From Balaenoptera acutorostrata (lineage: Eukaryota > Chordata > Mammalia > Artiodactyla > Balaenopteridae), in the NCBI RefSeq assembly GCF_949987535.1, contig NC_080073.1, positions 94,775,344 through 94,839,343 on the forward strand: DNA of 64,000 nt, read 5' to 3'. Below, one piece after another: positions 23,071 to 35,099 of the stretch. Below the pieces are notes generated by a model. The model was not told the origin of the DNA. It saw nothing but the letters and a program-made list of their open reading frames with translations, and ran no database searches. The position numbers were made by a program, and so were the translations under genes. Numbering within the stretch: the stretch's first letter is position 1; every line of letters begins with the position of its first letter.

Positions 23071-24440
23071 GCGTGGCTACACAATTCAGTGGCCATAAAT
23101 ATGAAAACAAAGTCCTGGATTCTTCCTGTCCCTGAAGTGAGATTTAAAAGGCATTTCTCTCACGGGTCTTTGTTAAGAGAACACTGTGGATGGAAACATG
23201 AGGAACTTCACATGGTTTTTTTCTTATGACATTTGTCTGTATAGGTAAACCCACAGCATAATCCAGGGAAAGCAATTCTGTAGGTAAAAGACCCTATTAT
23301 ATAACTCAAATATTTCTTGAGTCACTAAGCTGTTTCCATAAATGGGACAAATTATCAACCTGTCCTCAAAGATTTCATCCAGGGACCAGGGTAGAAACTA
23401 GTGACTAAGAAAGAGCCAGTGCTATTTACAGGGCTTGCAAACTTGCTTTCTCACCTAAACCTGACTTGTCTGGTTTAACTAGCACAGTGTTTCTGTTTTG
23501 CTTTTTTCCCCCCTTTCTTTTTTGTAATTGCAAGTGCATGCTATTAGCAGATGATATATTTTCCAGTTCAGGGCAGATCCCACCAGTTCCCACCATATTA
23601 CCCCCAGCCTGATTTACATATTTATTTTGCTTGCCTAACCTCTGCAGACATTTATTTGTAACTTCGGAATGACTTCACACCTGTTAATTATTGCTGTGTA
23701 ATAAACATACCCCTGCCTTTTATTATTATTACTCAGCTGGTTAGGATTATTGTACTCCATCACCTTGAGCATTTCACTGAGGTTTGTGTGATACAAAAGC
23801 CAACTAGTGAATCAATGGCCTTTTTGCATGACGTTTGGTTTGAGAATTTTACTTAAGCGTTACAGACTTTAGGATCTTCTAATATGAGACATGCTTTTCT
23901 TTTTCTCATTGACCATTACTATAAGAGGTTGAGCCTAAATCAAAGTGTCCAACTTTTTCCCCCTGTGGCCTCTGTCCTCATTAACTATGCATTTGCGACG
24001 ATGATGAGAATCTCATTGCACACCTATTGACTCACTGGATTCGTAGAGCACCGCTCTCCAATGCCTCCAAGAAACTTTAAACAAAAGAGCGATCTAATTT
24101 GATTTCTACTTCTAGAATGTGTCTCTGGGGTTTGTAACAGAACCCAGGAGCACCAGAGAGCTATTTTAGGCAGAACGGTGCCTTGGAGAGAGAGCAAACA
24201 GAATGACAAAGGTCCTAAGTATGTGACACGTGTTTGGTACACTATGTCAAATATTTTAGAATCTTCAAGTAAAAGGTGCTGTTAAGTCCCTTGGTGATAA
24301 CTTTCGGCTGAGTTGCAGGGAGACTGGATTATTCCAATAGCTCAATTTTCTTCAATGTTGTGTTCTATGCTATACCCGGACTCTTCTCATTTTTAAAACA
24401 TTGTTTAGTGTTCTTGCTAGCTTTGATGAAAGGAGAAAAT
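23071..24440. other. Unique sequence, nothing recognised
   Basis: About 1.4 kb without recognisable repeat, exon or RNA gene. Confidence 0.5.
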
Positions 24441-24599
24441 CACCTACTCTACTTTCTTTTTTTTTTTAATTTTTGAATTTTATTTATTTTTTTATACAGC
24501 AGGTTATTAGTCATCAATTTTATACACATCAGTGTATACATGTCAATCCCAATCACCCAATTCAGCACACCACCACCCCCCACCACCCCTGCAGCTTTC

Positions 24600-27500
24600 C
24601 CCCCTTTTGTTCTCTACATCTGTGTCTCAACTTCTGCCCTGCAAACCAGTTCATCTGTACCATTTTTCCAGGTTCCACATACATGTGTTAATATACGATA
24701 TTTGTTTTTCTCTTTCTGACTTACATTACTCTGTGTGACAGTCTCTAGATCCATCCACATCCCAACAAATGACCCAATTTCGTTCCTTTTTATGGCTGAG
24801 TAATATTCCATTGTATATATGTACCACATCTTCTTGATCCATTCGTCTGTCGATGGGCATTTAGGTTGCTTCCATGACCTGGCTATTGTAAATAGTGCTG
24901 CAATGAACATTGGGGTGCATGTGTCTTTTTGAATTATGGTTTTCTATGGGTATATACCCAGTAGTGGGATTGCTAGGTCATATGGTAATTCTATTTTTAG
25001 GTTTTTAAGGAACCTGCATACTGTTCTCCATAGTGGCTGTATCAATTTACATTCCCACCAACAGTGCAAGAGGATTCCCTTTTCTCCACACCCTCTCCAG
25101 CATTTGTTGTTTGTAGATTTTCTGATGATGCCCATTCTAACCAGTGTGAGGTGATACCTCATTGTAATTTTGATTTGCATTTCTCTAATAATTAGTGATG
25201 TTGAGCAGCTTTTCATGTGCCTCATGGCCATTGCTATGTCTTTTTTGGAGAAATGTCTATTTAGGTCTTCTGCCCATTTGTGTATTGGGTTGTTTGTTTT
25301 TTTAATATTGAGCTGCATGAAAATATTTGCAAATATTTTCTCCCATTCTGAGGGTTGTCTTTTCGTCTTGTTTATGGTTTCCTTTGTTGTGCAAAAGCTT
25401 TGAAGTTTCATTAGGTCCCATTTGTTTATTTTTGCTTTTATTTCCATTACCCTAGGAGGTGGATCAAAAAAGATCTCGCTGTGATTTATGTCAAAGAGTG
25501 TTCTTCCTATGTTTTCCTCTAAGAGTTTTATAGTGTCCGGTCTTACATTTAGGTCTCTAATCCATTTTGAGTTTATTTTTGTGTATGGTGTTAGGGAGTG
25601 TTCTAATTTCATTCTTTTACATGTAGCTCTCCAGTTTTCCCAGCACCACTTATTGAAGAGACTGTCTTTTCTCCATTGTATATCTTTGCCTCCTTTGTCA
25701 TAGATTAGTTGACCATAGGTGCATGGGTTTATCTCTGGGCTTTCTATCCTGTTCCATTGATCTATGTTTCTGTTTTTGTGCCAGTACCATATTGTCTTGA
25801 TTACTGTAGCTTTGTAGTATAGTCTGAAGTCAGGGAGTCTGATTCCTCCAGCTCCGTTTTTTTCCCTCAAGATTGCTTTGGCTATTTGGGGTCTTTTGTG
25901 TCTCCATACAAATTTTAAGATTCTTTGTTCTAGTTCTGTAAAAAATGCCATTGGTAATTTGATAGGGATTGCGTTGAATCTGTAGATTGCTTTGGGTAGT
26001 ATACTCATTTTCACAATGTTGATTCTTCCAATCCAAGAACATGGTATCTCTCTCCATCTGTTGGTATCATCTTTAATTTCTTTCATCAGTATCTTATAGT
26101 TTTCTGCATACAGGTCTTTTGTCTCCCTAGGTAGGTTTATTCCTAGGTATTTTATTCTTTTTGTTGCAGTTGTTAATGGGAGTGTTTCCATAATTTCTCT
26201 TTCAGATTTTTCATCATTAGTGTATAGGAATGCAAGAGATTTCTGTGCATTACTTTTGTATCCTTCAACTTTACCAAATTCATTGATTAGCTCTAGTAGT
26301 TTTCTGGTGGCATCTTTAGGATTCTCTATGTATAGTATCATGTCATCTGCAAACAGTGACACTTTTACTTCTTCTTTTCCAATTTGTATTCCTTTTATTT
26401 CTTTTTCTTCTCTGATTGCCATGGCTAGGACTTCCAAAACAATGTTGAATAATAGTGGTGAGAGTGGATATCCTTGTCTTGTTCCTGATCTTAGAAGAAA
26501 TGCTTTCAGTTTTTCACCAGTGAGAATGATGTTTGCTGTGGGTTTGTCGTATATGGCCTTTATTATGTTGAGGTAGGTTCCCTCTATGCCCACTTTCTGG
26601 AGAGTTTTTATCATAAATGGGTGTTGAATTTTGTCAAAAGCTTTTTCTGCATTTATTGAGATGATCATATGGTTTTTATTCTTCAGTTTGTTAATATGGT
26701 GTATCACATTGATTAATTTGTGTATATTGAAGAATCCTTGCATCCCTGGGATAAATCCCACTTGATCATGGTGTATGATCCTTTTAATGTGTTGTTGGAT
26801 TCTGTTTGCTAGTATTTTGTTGAGGATTTTTGCATCTATATTCATCAGTGATATTGGTCTGTAATTTTCTTTTTTTATAGTATCTTTGTCTGGTTTTGGT
26901 ATCAGGATGATGATGGCCTCACAGAATGAGTTTGGGAGTGTTCCTTCCTCTGCAAGTTTTTGGAAGACTTTGAGAAAGATAGGTGTTAGCTTTTCCCTAA
27001 TGTTTGATAGAATTCACCTGTGAAGCCATCTGGTCCTGGACTTTTGTTTGTTGGAAGATTTTTAATCACAGTTTCAATTTCATTGCTTGTGATTGCTCTG
27101 TTCATATTTTCTATTTCTTCCTGGTTCAGTCTTGGACGGTTATACCTTTCTAAGAATTTGTCCATTTCTTCCAGGTTCTCCATGTTATTGGCATAGAGTT
27201 GCCTGTAGTAGTCCCTTAGGATGCTGTGTATTTCTGCGGTGTCTGTTGTAACTTCTTTTTCATTTCTAATTTTATTGATTTGAGTTCTCTCCCTCTTTTT
27301 CTTGATGAGTCTGGCTAATGGTTTATCAATTTTGTTTATCTTCTCAAAGAACCAGCTTTTAGTTTTATTGATCTTTGCTATTCTTTTCTTTGTTTCTATT
27401 TCATTTATTTCTGTTCTGATCTTGATGATTTCTTTCCTTCTGCTAACTTTGGGTTTTGTTTGTTCTTCTTTCTCTAGTTCCTTTAGGTGTAAGGTTAGAT

Positions 27501-28440
27501 TGTTTGAGATTTTTCTTGTTTCTTGAGGTAGGCTTGTATAGCTATAAACTTCCCTCTTAGAACTGCTTTTGCTGCATCCCCTAGGTTTTGGATCATTGTG
27601 TTTTCATTGTCATTTGTCTCTAGGTATTTTTTGATTTCCTCTTTGATTTCTTCAGTGATCTCTTGGTTATTTAATAACGTATTGTTTAGCCTCCATGTGT
27701 TTGTGTTTTTTACGTTTTTTTCCCTGTAATTCATTTCTAATCTCATAGTGTTGTGGTCAGAAAAGATGCTTGATATGATTTCAATTTTGTTAAATTTACT
27801 GAGGCTTGATTTGTGACCCAAGATGTGATCTATCCTGGAGAATGTTCCTTGTGCACTTGAGAAGAAAGTGTAATCTGCTGTTTTTGGATGGAATCTCCTA
27901 TAAATATCAATTAAATCTATCTGGTCTATTGTGTCATTTAAAACTTCTGTTTCTTTATTTATTTCATTTTGGATGATCTGTGCATTGGTGTAAGTGAGGT
28001 GTTAAAGTCCCCCACTATTATTGTGTTACTGTCGATTTCCTCTTTTATAGCTGTTAGCAGTTGCCTTATGTATTGAGATGCTCCTATGTTGGGTGCATAT
28101 ATATTTATAATTGTTATTTCTTCTTCTTGGATTGATCCCTTGATCATATGTAGTGTCCTTCCTTGTCTCTTGTAACATTCTTTATTTTAAGGTCTATTTT
28201 ATCTGATATGAGTATTGCTACTCCAGCTTTCTTTTGATTTCCATTTGCATGGAGTATGTTTTTCCATCCCCTCACTTTCAGTCTGTATGTGTCCCTAGGT
28301 CTGAAGTGGGTCTCTTGTAGACAGCATATATATGGGTCTTATTTTTGTATCCATTCATCAAGCCTGTGTCTTTTGGTTGGAGCATTTAATCCATTCACGT
28401 TTAAGGTAATTATTGATATGTATGTTCCTATGACCATTTC
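24600..28440 (-). pseudogene. L1 ORF2 remnant (endonuclease, RT, Cys-rich)
   Basis: ORF2p carries out target-primed reverse transcription. Endonuclease-domain remnants lie at 27959-28147 (INIYAPNIGAS, VGDFNTSL). The middle domain and RT start follow at 26986-27821 ([18 protein letters not shown]). The longest open piece, 24944-26845, spans the RT and C-terminal region with a FADD active-site box at its residues 165-168. The first catalytic aspartate of RT (ID-AEKAFD) reads Asn (codon AAT, 26651-26653), and a stop follows GIYP at its end; the last part continues at 24614-24910. Frame changes separate the pieces. It is a decayed copy; exact ends of ORF2 are approximate. Confidence 0.9.
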
Positions 28441-28494
28441 TTAATTGCTTTGGGTTTGTTTTTGTAGGTCCTTTTCTTGTCTTGTGTTTCCCAC

Positions 28495-29400
28495 TTAGAG
28501 AAGTTCCTTTAGTGTTTGTTGTAGAGCTGGTTTGGTCGTGCTGAATTCTCTTAGCTTTTGCTTGTCTGTAAAGCTTTTGATTTCTCCATCGAATCTGAAT
28601 GAGATCCTTGCCGGGTCAAGTAATATTGGTTGTAGGGTCTTCCCTTTCATCCCTCTAAGTATATCATGCCACTCCCTTCTGGCTTGTAGAGTTTCTGCTG
28701 AGAAATCAGCTGTTAACCTTATGGGAGTTCCCTTGTATGTTATTTGTCATTTTTCCCTTGCTGCTTTCAATAATTTTTCTTTGTCCTTAATTTTTGCCAA
28801 TTTGATTACTATGTGTCTCGGCGTGTTTCTCCTTGGGTTTATCCTGTATGGGACTCGCTGCGCTTCCTGGACTTGGGTGGCTATTTCCTTTCCCATGTTA
28901 GGGAATTTTTCGATTATAATCTCTTCCAATATTTTCTCTGGTCCTTTCTCTGTCTCTTCTCCTTCTGGGACCCCTATAATGTGAATGTTGTTGCATTTGT
29001 TGTTGTCCCAGAGGTCTCTTAGGCTGTCCTCATTTCTTTTCATTCTTTTTTCCTTATTCTGTTCTGCAGCAGTGAATTCCACCATTCTGTGTTCCAGGTC
29101 ACTTATCCGTTCTTCTGCCTCAGTTATTCTACTATTGATTCCTTCTAGTGTAGTTTTCATTTCAGTTATTGTATTGCTCATCTCTGTTCGTTTGTTCTTT
29201 AATTCTTCTAGATCTTCGTTAAACATTTCTTGCATCTTCTCGATGTTTGCCTCCATTCTTTTTCCGAGCCCTGGATCATCTTCACTATCATTATTCTGAA
29301 TTCTTTTTCTGGAAGGTTGCCTCTCTCCACTTCATTTAGTTGTTTTTTCTGGCGTTTTATCTTGTTCTTTTATCTGGTACATAGCCCTCTGCCTTTTCAT
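28495..29400 (-). pseudogene. L1 ORF1 remnant
   Basis: ORF1p is the trimeric RNA-binding chaperone of L1. The likely start ATG is at 29400-29398 (MKRQRAMYQ). A frameshift in an A-run near 29345 breaks the first 25 codons. The open piece 28747-29256 carries a heptad-rich coiled coil and the RRM core (NNIHIIGVPEGEE, then NTPRHIVIKLAK). An in-frame TGA (28746-28744) interrupts the C-terminal domain, whose residues continue to a TAA at 28497-28495. Two disabling changes, so a pseudogene. Confidence 0.88.
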
Positions 29401-29509
29401 CTTGTCTATCTTTCTATGAATGTGGTTTTTGTTTCACAAGCTGCAGGATTGTAGTTCTTCTTGCTTCTGCTATCTGCCCTCTGGTGGATGACCACATACT
29501 CTACTTTCT

Positions 29510-30724
29510 AACATCTGCTATCAGCTGGCTACCAGGACTGCTGCATTCTTGCTTTCAGTGACTAGGTGGCCTGGGACACCAGTAGAAAGATTTAAGCTTC
29601 TCCTACAGCTGAGAAGCCAATAATGATAACTAATTTGCATTTTATTCCCTTGAGGTTATGGAAATTTGGAGAAAAAAAAAGGAGAGCAAGCAAGAGGGAG
29701 CATTTCAACACTGTGTTCTCGTAGCACCCTCCCCCATCATGCTTTTGATTTATTATAATTTTTAAAGGGAAGGGGTCCTCTTGTGAGAGCAGAGCACCGT
29801 AAGAAATCAAGCACTGAACTATTCTCAGCTCCCCAAGAAGCAGATGTTTTTTCTTCCAATACCAGAGGGGGCAAACTCAAATCAAATCTGGTCTCCTGGC
29901 TCTTCACATACCCCTTTGAGTATCTAAATAATTAGCTTCTCTCGACTTTCCAAACCAAGAGCTTTCTTCCCTGTGTTCTTCTTGTCCTTTCAGGGCTGCA
30001 GTTGTTAAATAAGGTTGCAAGAAAAACAGCCCAAAACTCAGGCCAAAAAAAAGCTAAATATGCACATAGTATCTGGCTTCTGCAGATGTTTAATGAGACC
30101 ATGATGTTCCCTCCTCCTGCACGAATGAATGAAGACCTCAGCGCTCAGCTCAGGCTGGTATACGTGCAGAATGTACAAAACAAGGTGACGGCCGCTCTTC
30201 TTTTTTTTCTACTTGGCTGTTGACCCTTAGCCCATTTTCTTCATGAGCCGCCTTTATTTTTGTTTCTACTGATTCATAAAATCTCTTTTCCCCTACCTAT
30301 TATGCCTCAAGTACTAAAAATATCCCATTTGTTAAGAATCAGTAAGATCTCCAAAAAATCAAAATCTCTCTTCTCCTGGACATATTGAATTATTGTGTAT
30401 TATTGTGTGTGTTCATGTAGCTAATGTAATATTGGACAGAAAGTAGTTTTGCATGGAACAGCCCTGAGCAGTGCTAACTCAAGTTTCTCGTTCTTCATCA
30501 AAACTGAATTCAATTTATACCAGGGGTAGCCAGGGCAGGCAGGAAATATAAATGAGTTACTGGTTCTGGTATAAGCTGTCATTTCTTGGCCACTTCTCTT
30601 AAGCTTGGAGAAGAATAGGAATAAGGTTGAGGGGATTCTAGGGTCACTGTCAGCGTTTTTGGACAACTCACGCCTTTGAAGAGAGTGGAAACAGGAAGAC
30701 AAAAAAAAGCATTTACCCAGAGAT
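29510..30724. other. Unique sequence, nothing recognised
   Basis: 1.2 kb with short open frames only; no recognised exon or repeat. Confidence 0.5.
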
Positions 30725-30943
30725 CAAGTGGTTCTTGTGTGGGAACAATTTTGCTTTCCCTGGGGATATTTGGCAACGTCTAGAGACATTTGTGGTTGTC
30801 ACAGCTAGGAAGGTGGGATGCTAGTGCATCTAGTAGACAGAGGCCAGGGATGCTGCTTAGTATCCTACAATGCATAGGACGGCCACCACCGAAAAAATTA
30901 TCCGACCTAAAATTTCAAAAGTGCCAAGGTTTAGACAACCCTG
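30725..30943 (+). mobile_element. MER20-type hAT element
   Basis: Near-complete MER20: GGGGATATTTGGCAACGTCT, CATTTGTGGTTGTCACAGCT, GATGCTGCTTAGTATCCTAC and ATTATCCGACCTAAAATTTC, ending near CAACCCTG. Flanking octamers CCAGAGAT and CCCTAGAT share six of eight bases, compatible with a decayed hAT duplication. Confidence 0.85.
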
Positions 30944-31225
30944 CCCTAGATAGATAAGAATTGTCACCTTCAATTTGTTTTCAAGTATCCCTCCAAAACT
31001 ACTTATTCTCTTGCATATTTTTAATTGGAATCTAAAACTCTTAATTGTAAGTTTAGTTGCAAAAGATGTAATTCCTAGCTTATTTCAAGTGAAAACATTA
31101 TATCATTTTTAAACATATCAAATGAAAACTAACACCAGGATTACTTAGTGTTTATCATCACTTAGTTGAAAAATACATGGAAAAAACTCTACTTTTAGAG
31201 TTGAAATTTCATATTGTTCCTTTTT

Positions 31226-31532
31226 TTACTCGTTTTTTTTTTAATTTATTTATTTATGTATTTATTTTTGGCTGTGTTGTGTCTTCGTTTCTGTGCGAGG
31301 GCTTTCTCTAGTTTCGGCAAGCGGGGGCCACTCTTCATCGCCGTGCGCGGGCCTCTCACTATCACGGCCTCTCTTGTTGCGGAGCACAGGCTCCAGACGC
31401 GCAGGCTCAGTAATCGTGGCTCACGGGCCCAGTTGCTCCGTGGCATGTGGGATCCTCCCGGACCAGGGCTTGAACCCATGTCCCCTGCATTGGCAAGCAG
31501 ATTCTCAACCACTGCGCCACCAGGGAAGCCCC
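31226..31532 (-). mobile_element. CHR-type SINE with perfect target duplication
   Basis: Antisense full-length copy. The 16-bp repeat CATATTGTTCCTTTTT lies at 31210-31225 and again at 31533-31548 without mismatch, which suggests a recent insertion. It interrupts the unnamed sequence shared with 50.0-50.5 kb. Confidence 0.95.
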
Positions 31533-31780
31533 CATATTGTTCCTTTTTGTCCTTGAATTCCTATTTCCATTCCACATCTCCCTCAGGAATTTATCCTAGT
31601 GTAATCCATTTCAAGCTTTATGAAATGAAATCATTCACATTTTCTTTTGGGTTGAACTATGACTTTTATTTGACACAATTGATCAAAACAACTTAAATAA
31701 ATTATGTATATAAATAATTATTAAGCATCAAAAGTAAAATTTCATTAAGAAGTACTTTTTATTAAAACTATCCGTTTGGA

Positions 31781-32676
31781 CATTTCTCCAAAGAAGACAT
31801 ACAGATGTCCAACAGGCACATGAAAAGATGCTCAACATCGCTAATTATTAGAGAAATGCAAATCAAAACTACAATGAGATACCACCTCATACCAGTCCGA
31901 ATGGCCATCATCAAAAAGTCTACAAACAATTAATGCCAGAGAAGGTATGGAGAAAAGGGAACCCTCCTAGACGGTTGGTAGAAATGTAAGTTGGTGCAGC
32001 CACTATGGAAAAGTGGCAGTATGGAAGTTCCTCAAAAAGCTAAAAGCAGAGTTGCCATATGATCCAGCAATCCCATTCCTGGGCATATATCCAGCAAAAA
32101 ACTGTAATTCAAAATGATACATGCACCCCTATGTTCATAACGGCACTATTCACAATAGCCAAGACACAGAAACAACCTAAATGTCCATCGACAGATGACT
32201 GGATAAAAAAGATGTGATACACACACACACACAATGCAATACTACTCAATCATAAAAAAGAATGAAATAATGCCATTCGCAGCAACATGGATGGACCTGG
32301 AGATTATCATACTAAGTGAAGTAAGCCAGAGAGAGAAAGAAAAATACCATATGATATCATTTATATGTGAAATCTAAAATATAACACACAAAACAGAAAT
32401 GGACTCACAGACATAGAGAACAGACTTGTGGTTGCCAAGGTGGGGTGGTGAGGGGGGATGGAGTGGGAGTTTGGGATTAGCAGGTGCAAACTAGTATGTA
32501 TAGAATGGATATCAACAACATCCTACTGTATAGCACAGGGAACTATATTCAATATCCTGTGATAAATCATAATGGAAAAGAATATTTAAAAAAAGAATGT
32601 TTATATATGTATAACTGAATCACTTTGCTGTACAGCAGAACACAGCATTGTAAATCAACTATACTTCAGTAAAAAA
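31781..32676 (+). mobile_element. 5'-truncated L1 (0.9 kb)
   Basis: L1 ORF2 end and 3' UTR: CATTTCTCCAAAGAAGACAT, CCACTATGGAAAAGTGGCAG, TATTCACAATAGCCAAGACA, CTGAATCACTTTGCTGTACA, then AAAA tail. Flanked by AACTATCCGTTTGGA and AACTATTCATCTGGA, a diverged duplication. Interior has an AC repeat at 32219-32233. No intact frame. Confidence 0.9.
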
Positions 32677-32696
32677 AAAACTATTCATCTGGAGGG

Positions 32697-33005
32697 GCTG
32701 GATTATATTCAGGTACTTAACACAGCACAAGTGTATCTCTTGCTCATACAACTGTTCCATTCAGCAAGAGGCATTGCTCATGGTCATTACTCTGGGACCC
32801 AGCCTTTTGGAGGCTTCATCTCAACATGTGTTTCCATGATCACTGGGCAGGAAACAGGAAGCGTGGCAAATAGTGCAAAAGCTCTAAAGTCTGCCTGTAA
32901 GTGATACACGTCCATGCCATTCACACTTCATTAGCAGTGCAAGTCACGTGGCCACACCTCACTTCATAGGGGGGTGGGGAAGTACAAACCTTTCACATAG
33001 CCGAA
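32697..33005 (+). repeat. Unnamed old repeat, related to 58530-58885
   Basis: Shares order and sequence of several blocks with 58530-58885: TCTCTTGCTCATACA, CTGGGACCCAGCC, CACTTCATTAGCAGTGCAAG and TCACGTGGCCACACC against TTTCTCACTCACG, AGGGACCCATGCTCC and TCATATGGCCATACC. Resembles a dispersed mammalian repeat that I cannot name with certainty. Confidence 0.5.
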
Positions 33006-34034
33006 AGTAAAGAACTAGAATTCATGTGAAGCCCTACATAGATATAGGACTCCCCTCCCACTCCCCTATTAATTCTTGTACCTGTTCATGACTACTGTTT
33101 ATTGCTAGAATGAGACAGAGTTCAGCATCAATTCCATTCCTATTATTGTGTTTGTCTTTGTAGATAGAAGTTATGAGAAACTTTGGTCATGTAAGTAGAT
33201 GGGAATGAAGGAGTTTTGTTATAGCAATGTCACCCATTTCTTTGATCTCCTCTGTGTTAAATGCTAAAAATCTAACAGTAATCTATCACAAACATTAACT
33301 TATAACAATGATCTACCAGCTGATACCTTGATTATGTCCTTCTTTATTTTTCTTGAAAGCACAACTTAGAAACCAAAGTTGCCAAAGGATCTGTACCCTT
33401 TTCCAACACTCACACGAATATTTCAAAGAGCACCCGGAGGTTTTATACCCCAGGACAATGCCACACAGTGAAGATCAGGTTGAGTGGAAGGATGCCTTTC
33501 TTTTGGGAAGGAGGGAACCTCAATTGTACAATTGTGCAAGGGCAGGGGTGAAAAGGGAACCTGATCCTCCATCACTGGTGGATGGAAGTTGAACACAAGG
33601 ATGGAAACCGATTCTGTCTTCAAACCACTCCTGTCTGCATATGCCTTGGAATGCCGTTGAGTGACCCAGGGGTCCAAGTACCCCGGTGTGAAGTGTGCTG
33701 CATTAAAATTCACTTCCCCAAACCATGAGAGTGTAAATTTCCTCCCACTGTTTCATGCACTATCATACTGTATATTTGAAGTTCTTAATTTTTGTTTCGT
33801 TCATTCAACACATATTGATCAGAAGGACCAGAAATTTAGTGATGTGTGGTTTAGGGGATCAAGATTCTTATGTGGCCTTTTTCTAACATGCTTTCTAACA
33901 AACCATGTAACAATGAGAAGAACACTCCACCTTTTGGGGCCACAGATTTTATCATCTCTAAAGTAAGGGCTAAGTTACATCTTCCCTAAGACCCCTTTTT
34001 GCTTTAACATTGAATCCCTTATTCTTTTCCCCTT
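33006..34034. other. Unique sequence, nothing recognised
   Basis: The first 150 bp continue the match to 50.43-50.52 kb; the rest has no recognised feature. Confidence 0.45.
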
Positions 34035-34403
34035 TGTCTTAGTCAGTTCAGGCTGTCATGACAAAATACCACAGCCTGGGTGGCTTAGACAACAAACATT
34101 TATTTCTCACAGTTCTGGAGGCTGGAAGTCTAAGACCAAGGTGCTGGGAGATTCAGTTCTTGAAAAGGACTCTCTTCCTGGCTTGTACACAGCCATCTTC
34201 TCCTTGTAACCTCACATGGCACAGAGAGAGAGCTCTGGTCTCTTCCTCCTCTTATAAGGGCACTTATACCATCATCAGAGTCCCATCCTCATGACCTCAA
34301 CTAAATCTAATCACTTCCCAAAGTCCCCACCTCCAAATACCATCACATTGGATGTTAAGGCTTCCAGACACGAATTCTGGGGGGACACATTCAGTCCATA
34401 ACA
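34035..34403 (-). mobile_element. MaLR-type solo LTR
   Basis: Reads in reverse as an MST/MLT1-like LTR: TGTCTTAGTCAGTTCAGGCT at one end, then TTATTTCTCACAGTTCTGGA, CCACCTCCAAATACCATCAC, and TCAGTCCATAACA at the other. Confidence 0.85.
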
Positions 34404-35094
34404 GTCCTTAATGATTTTTCACAGTAACTGAAACAGGAAACCCTCCAAAAATGCACATCTATTTCAAAACTCAATGATTTCATTCCTCTCTGCTCCATCG
34501 CTGGGCACCTGGTGATGAATGTCTTAATGATGACGGCAGGGCTGCTTACAATAAGAAGAGTCTGAAAGTCTTAAGTGCAGGAGAAGGGCTTCCATAATCT
34601 GCAGACCAGATAATTAGCCTCTAAAGAATCAAAAGTTGAAAGTAACTATTTTAAATCCCCCAGCACCAAAGCAGTGAGTTTTGCACCATCCACTGCTACT
34701 TTTGGGTATTGCTGTCACTTCTTTGCACAGCCATCTTCAAATTTTTTGATGGATTCTATGTTGACATGCTGTTGATGTCTGCCAACACCTCATGTTCACA
34801 GTCATTGTAATAAACGAAGTTCAGCTGACTTGAGTAATACTTAATAGATTAAAAAAAATTTTCCACAATTCCTCCACAGAGATATAATTATTTTTAATTT
34901 TTACATTTGTAATTTGTATCTTACATAGGGTCAATAATTTCATGTTGGTCCATTTCTACACTAATTACTATTTATTGTGTATATACTCTATGTACACAAT
35001 ATAGTATGCCTTGTGCATTGCACCTGTAATCTGATTTTTCCTTGTGCAGACCACTGAGCTAGGCAGTGACCTCCCTTGGAGAGCGTGACAGGTG
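34404..35094. other. Unique sequence, nothing recognised
   Basis: No feature recognised; 34905-35010 is AT-rich. Confidence 0.5.
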
Positions 35095-35099
35095 GAGAG

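Larger units (their letters stand above)
24458..29492 (-). mobile_element. Near-complete 5'-truncated L1 (5.0 kb)
   Basis: An L1 in reverse orientation: its A-tail appears as a T-run at 24458, followed by 3' UTR, ORF2, ORF1 and a short piece of leader. A 17-bp target duplication with one mismatch flanks it: CACCTACTCTACTTTCT at 24441-24457 and CACATACTCTACTTTCT at 29493-29509. A complete element would be 6 kb or more, so most of the 5' UTR promoter is absent. Both ORFs carry frame breaks, so it cannot move by itself. Confidence 0.95.
31100..33150 (+). repeat. Unnamed sequence related to 50.0-50.5 kb (interrupted)
   Basis: Pieces 31100-31225, 31533-31780 and 33050-33150 line up in order with 49980-50520. 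Between them sit a SINE (31226-31532), an L1 (31781-32676) and another repeat (32697-33005), all later insertions by their flanks. Confidence 0.6.

Noticed and set aside
24936..25403. Plus-strand frames such as [17 protein letters not shown]
   Set aside because: Antisense translation of L1 ORF2; the same frame recurs opposite every L1 3' end in the window.
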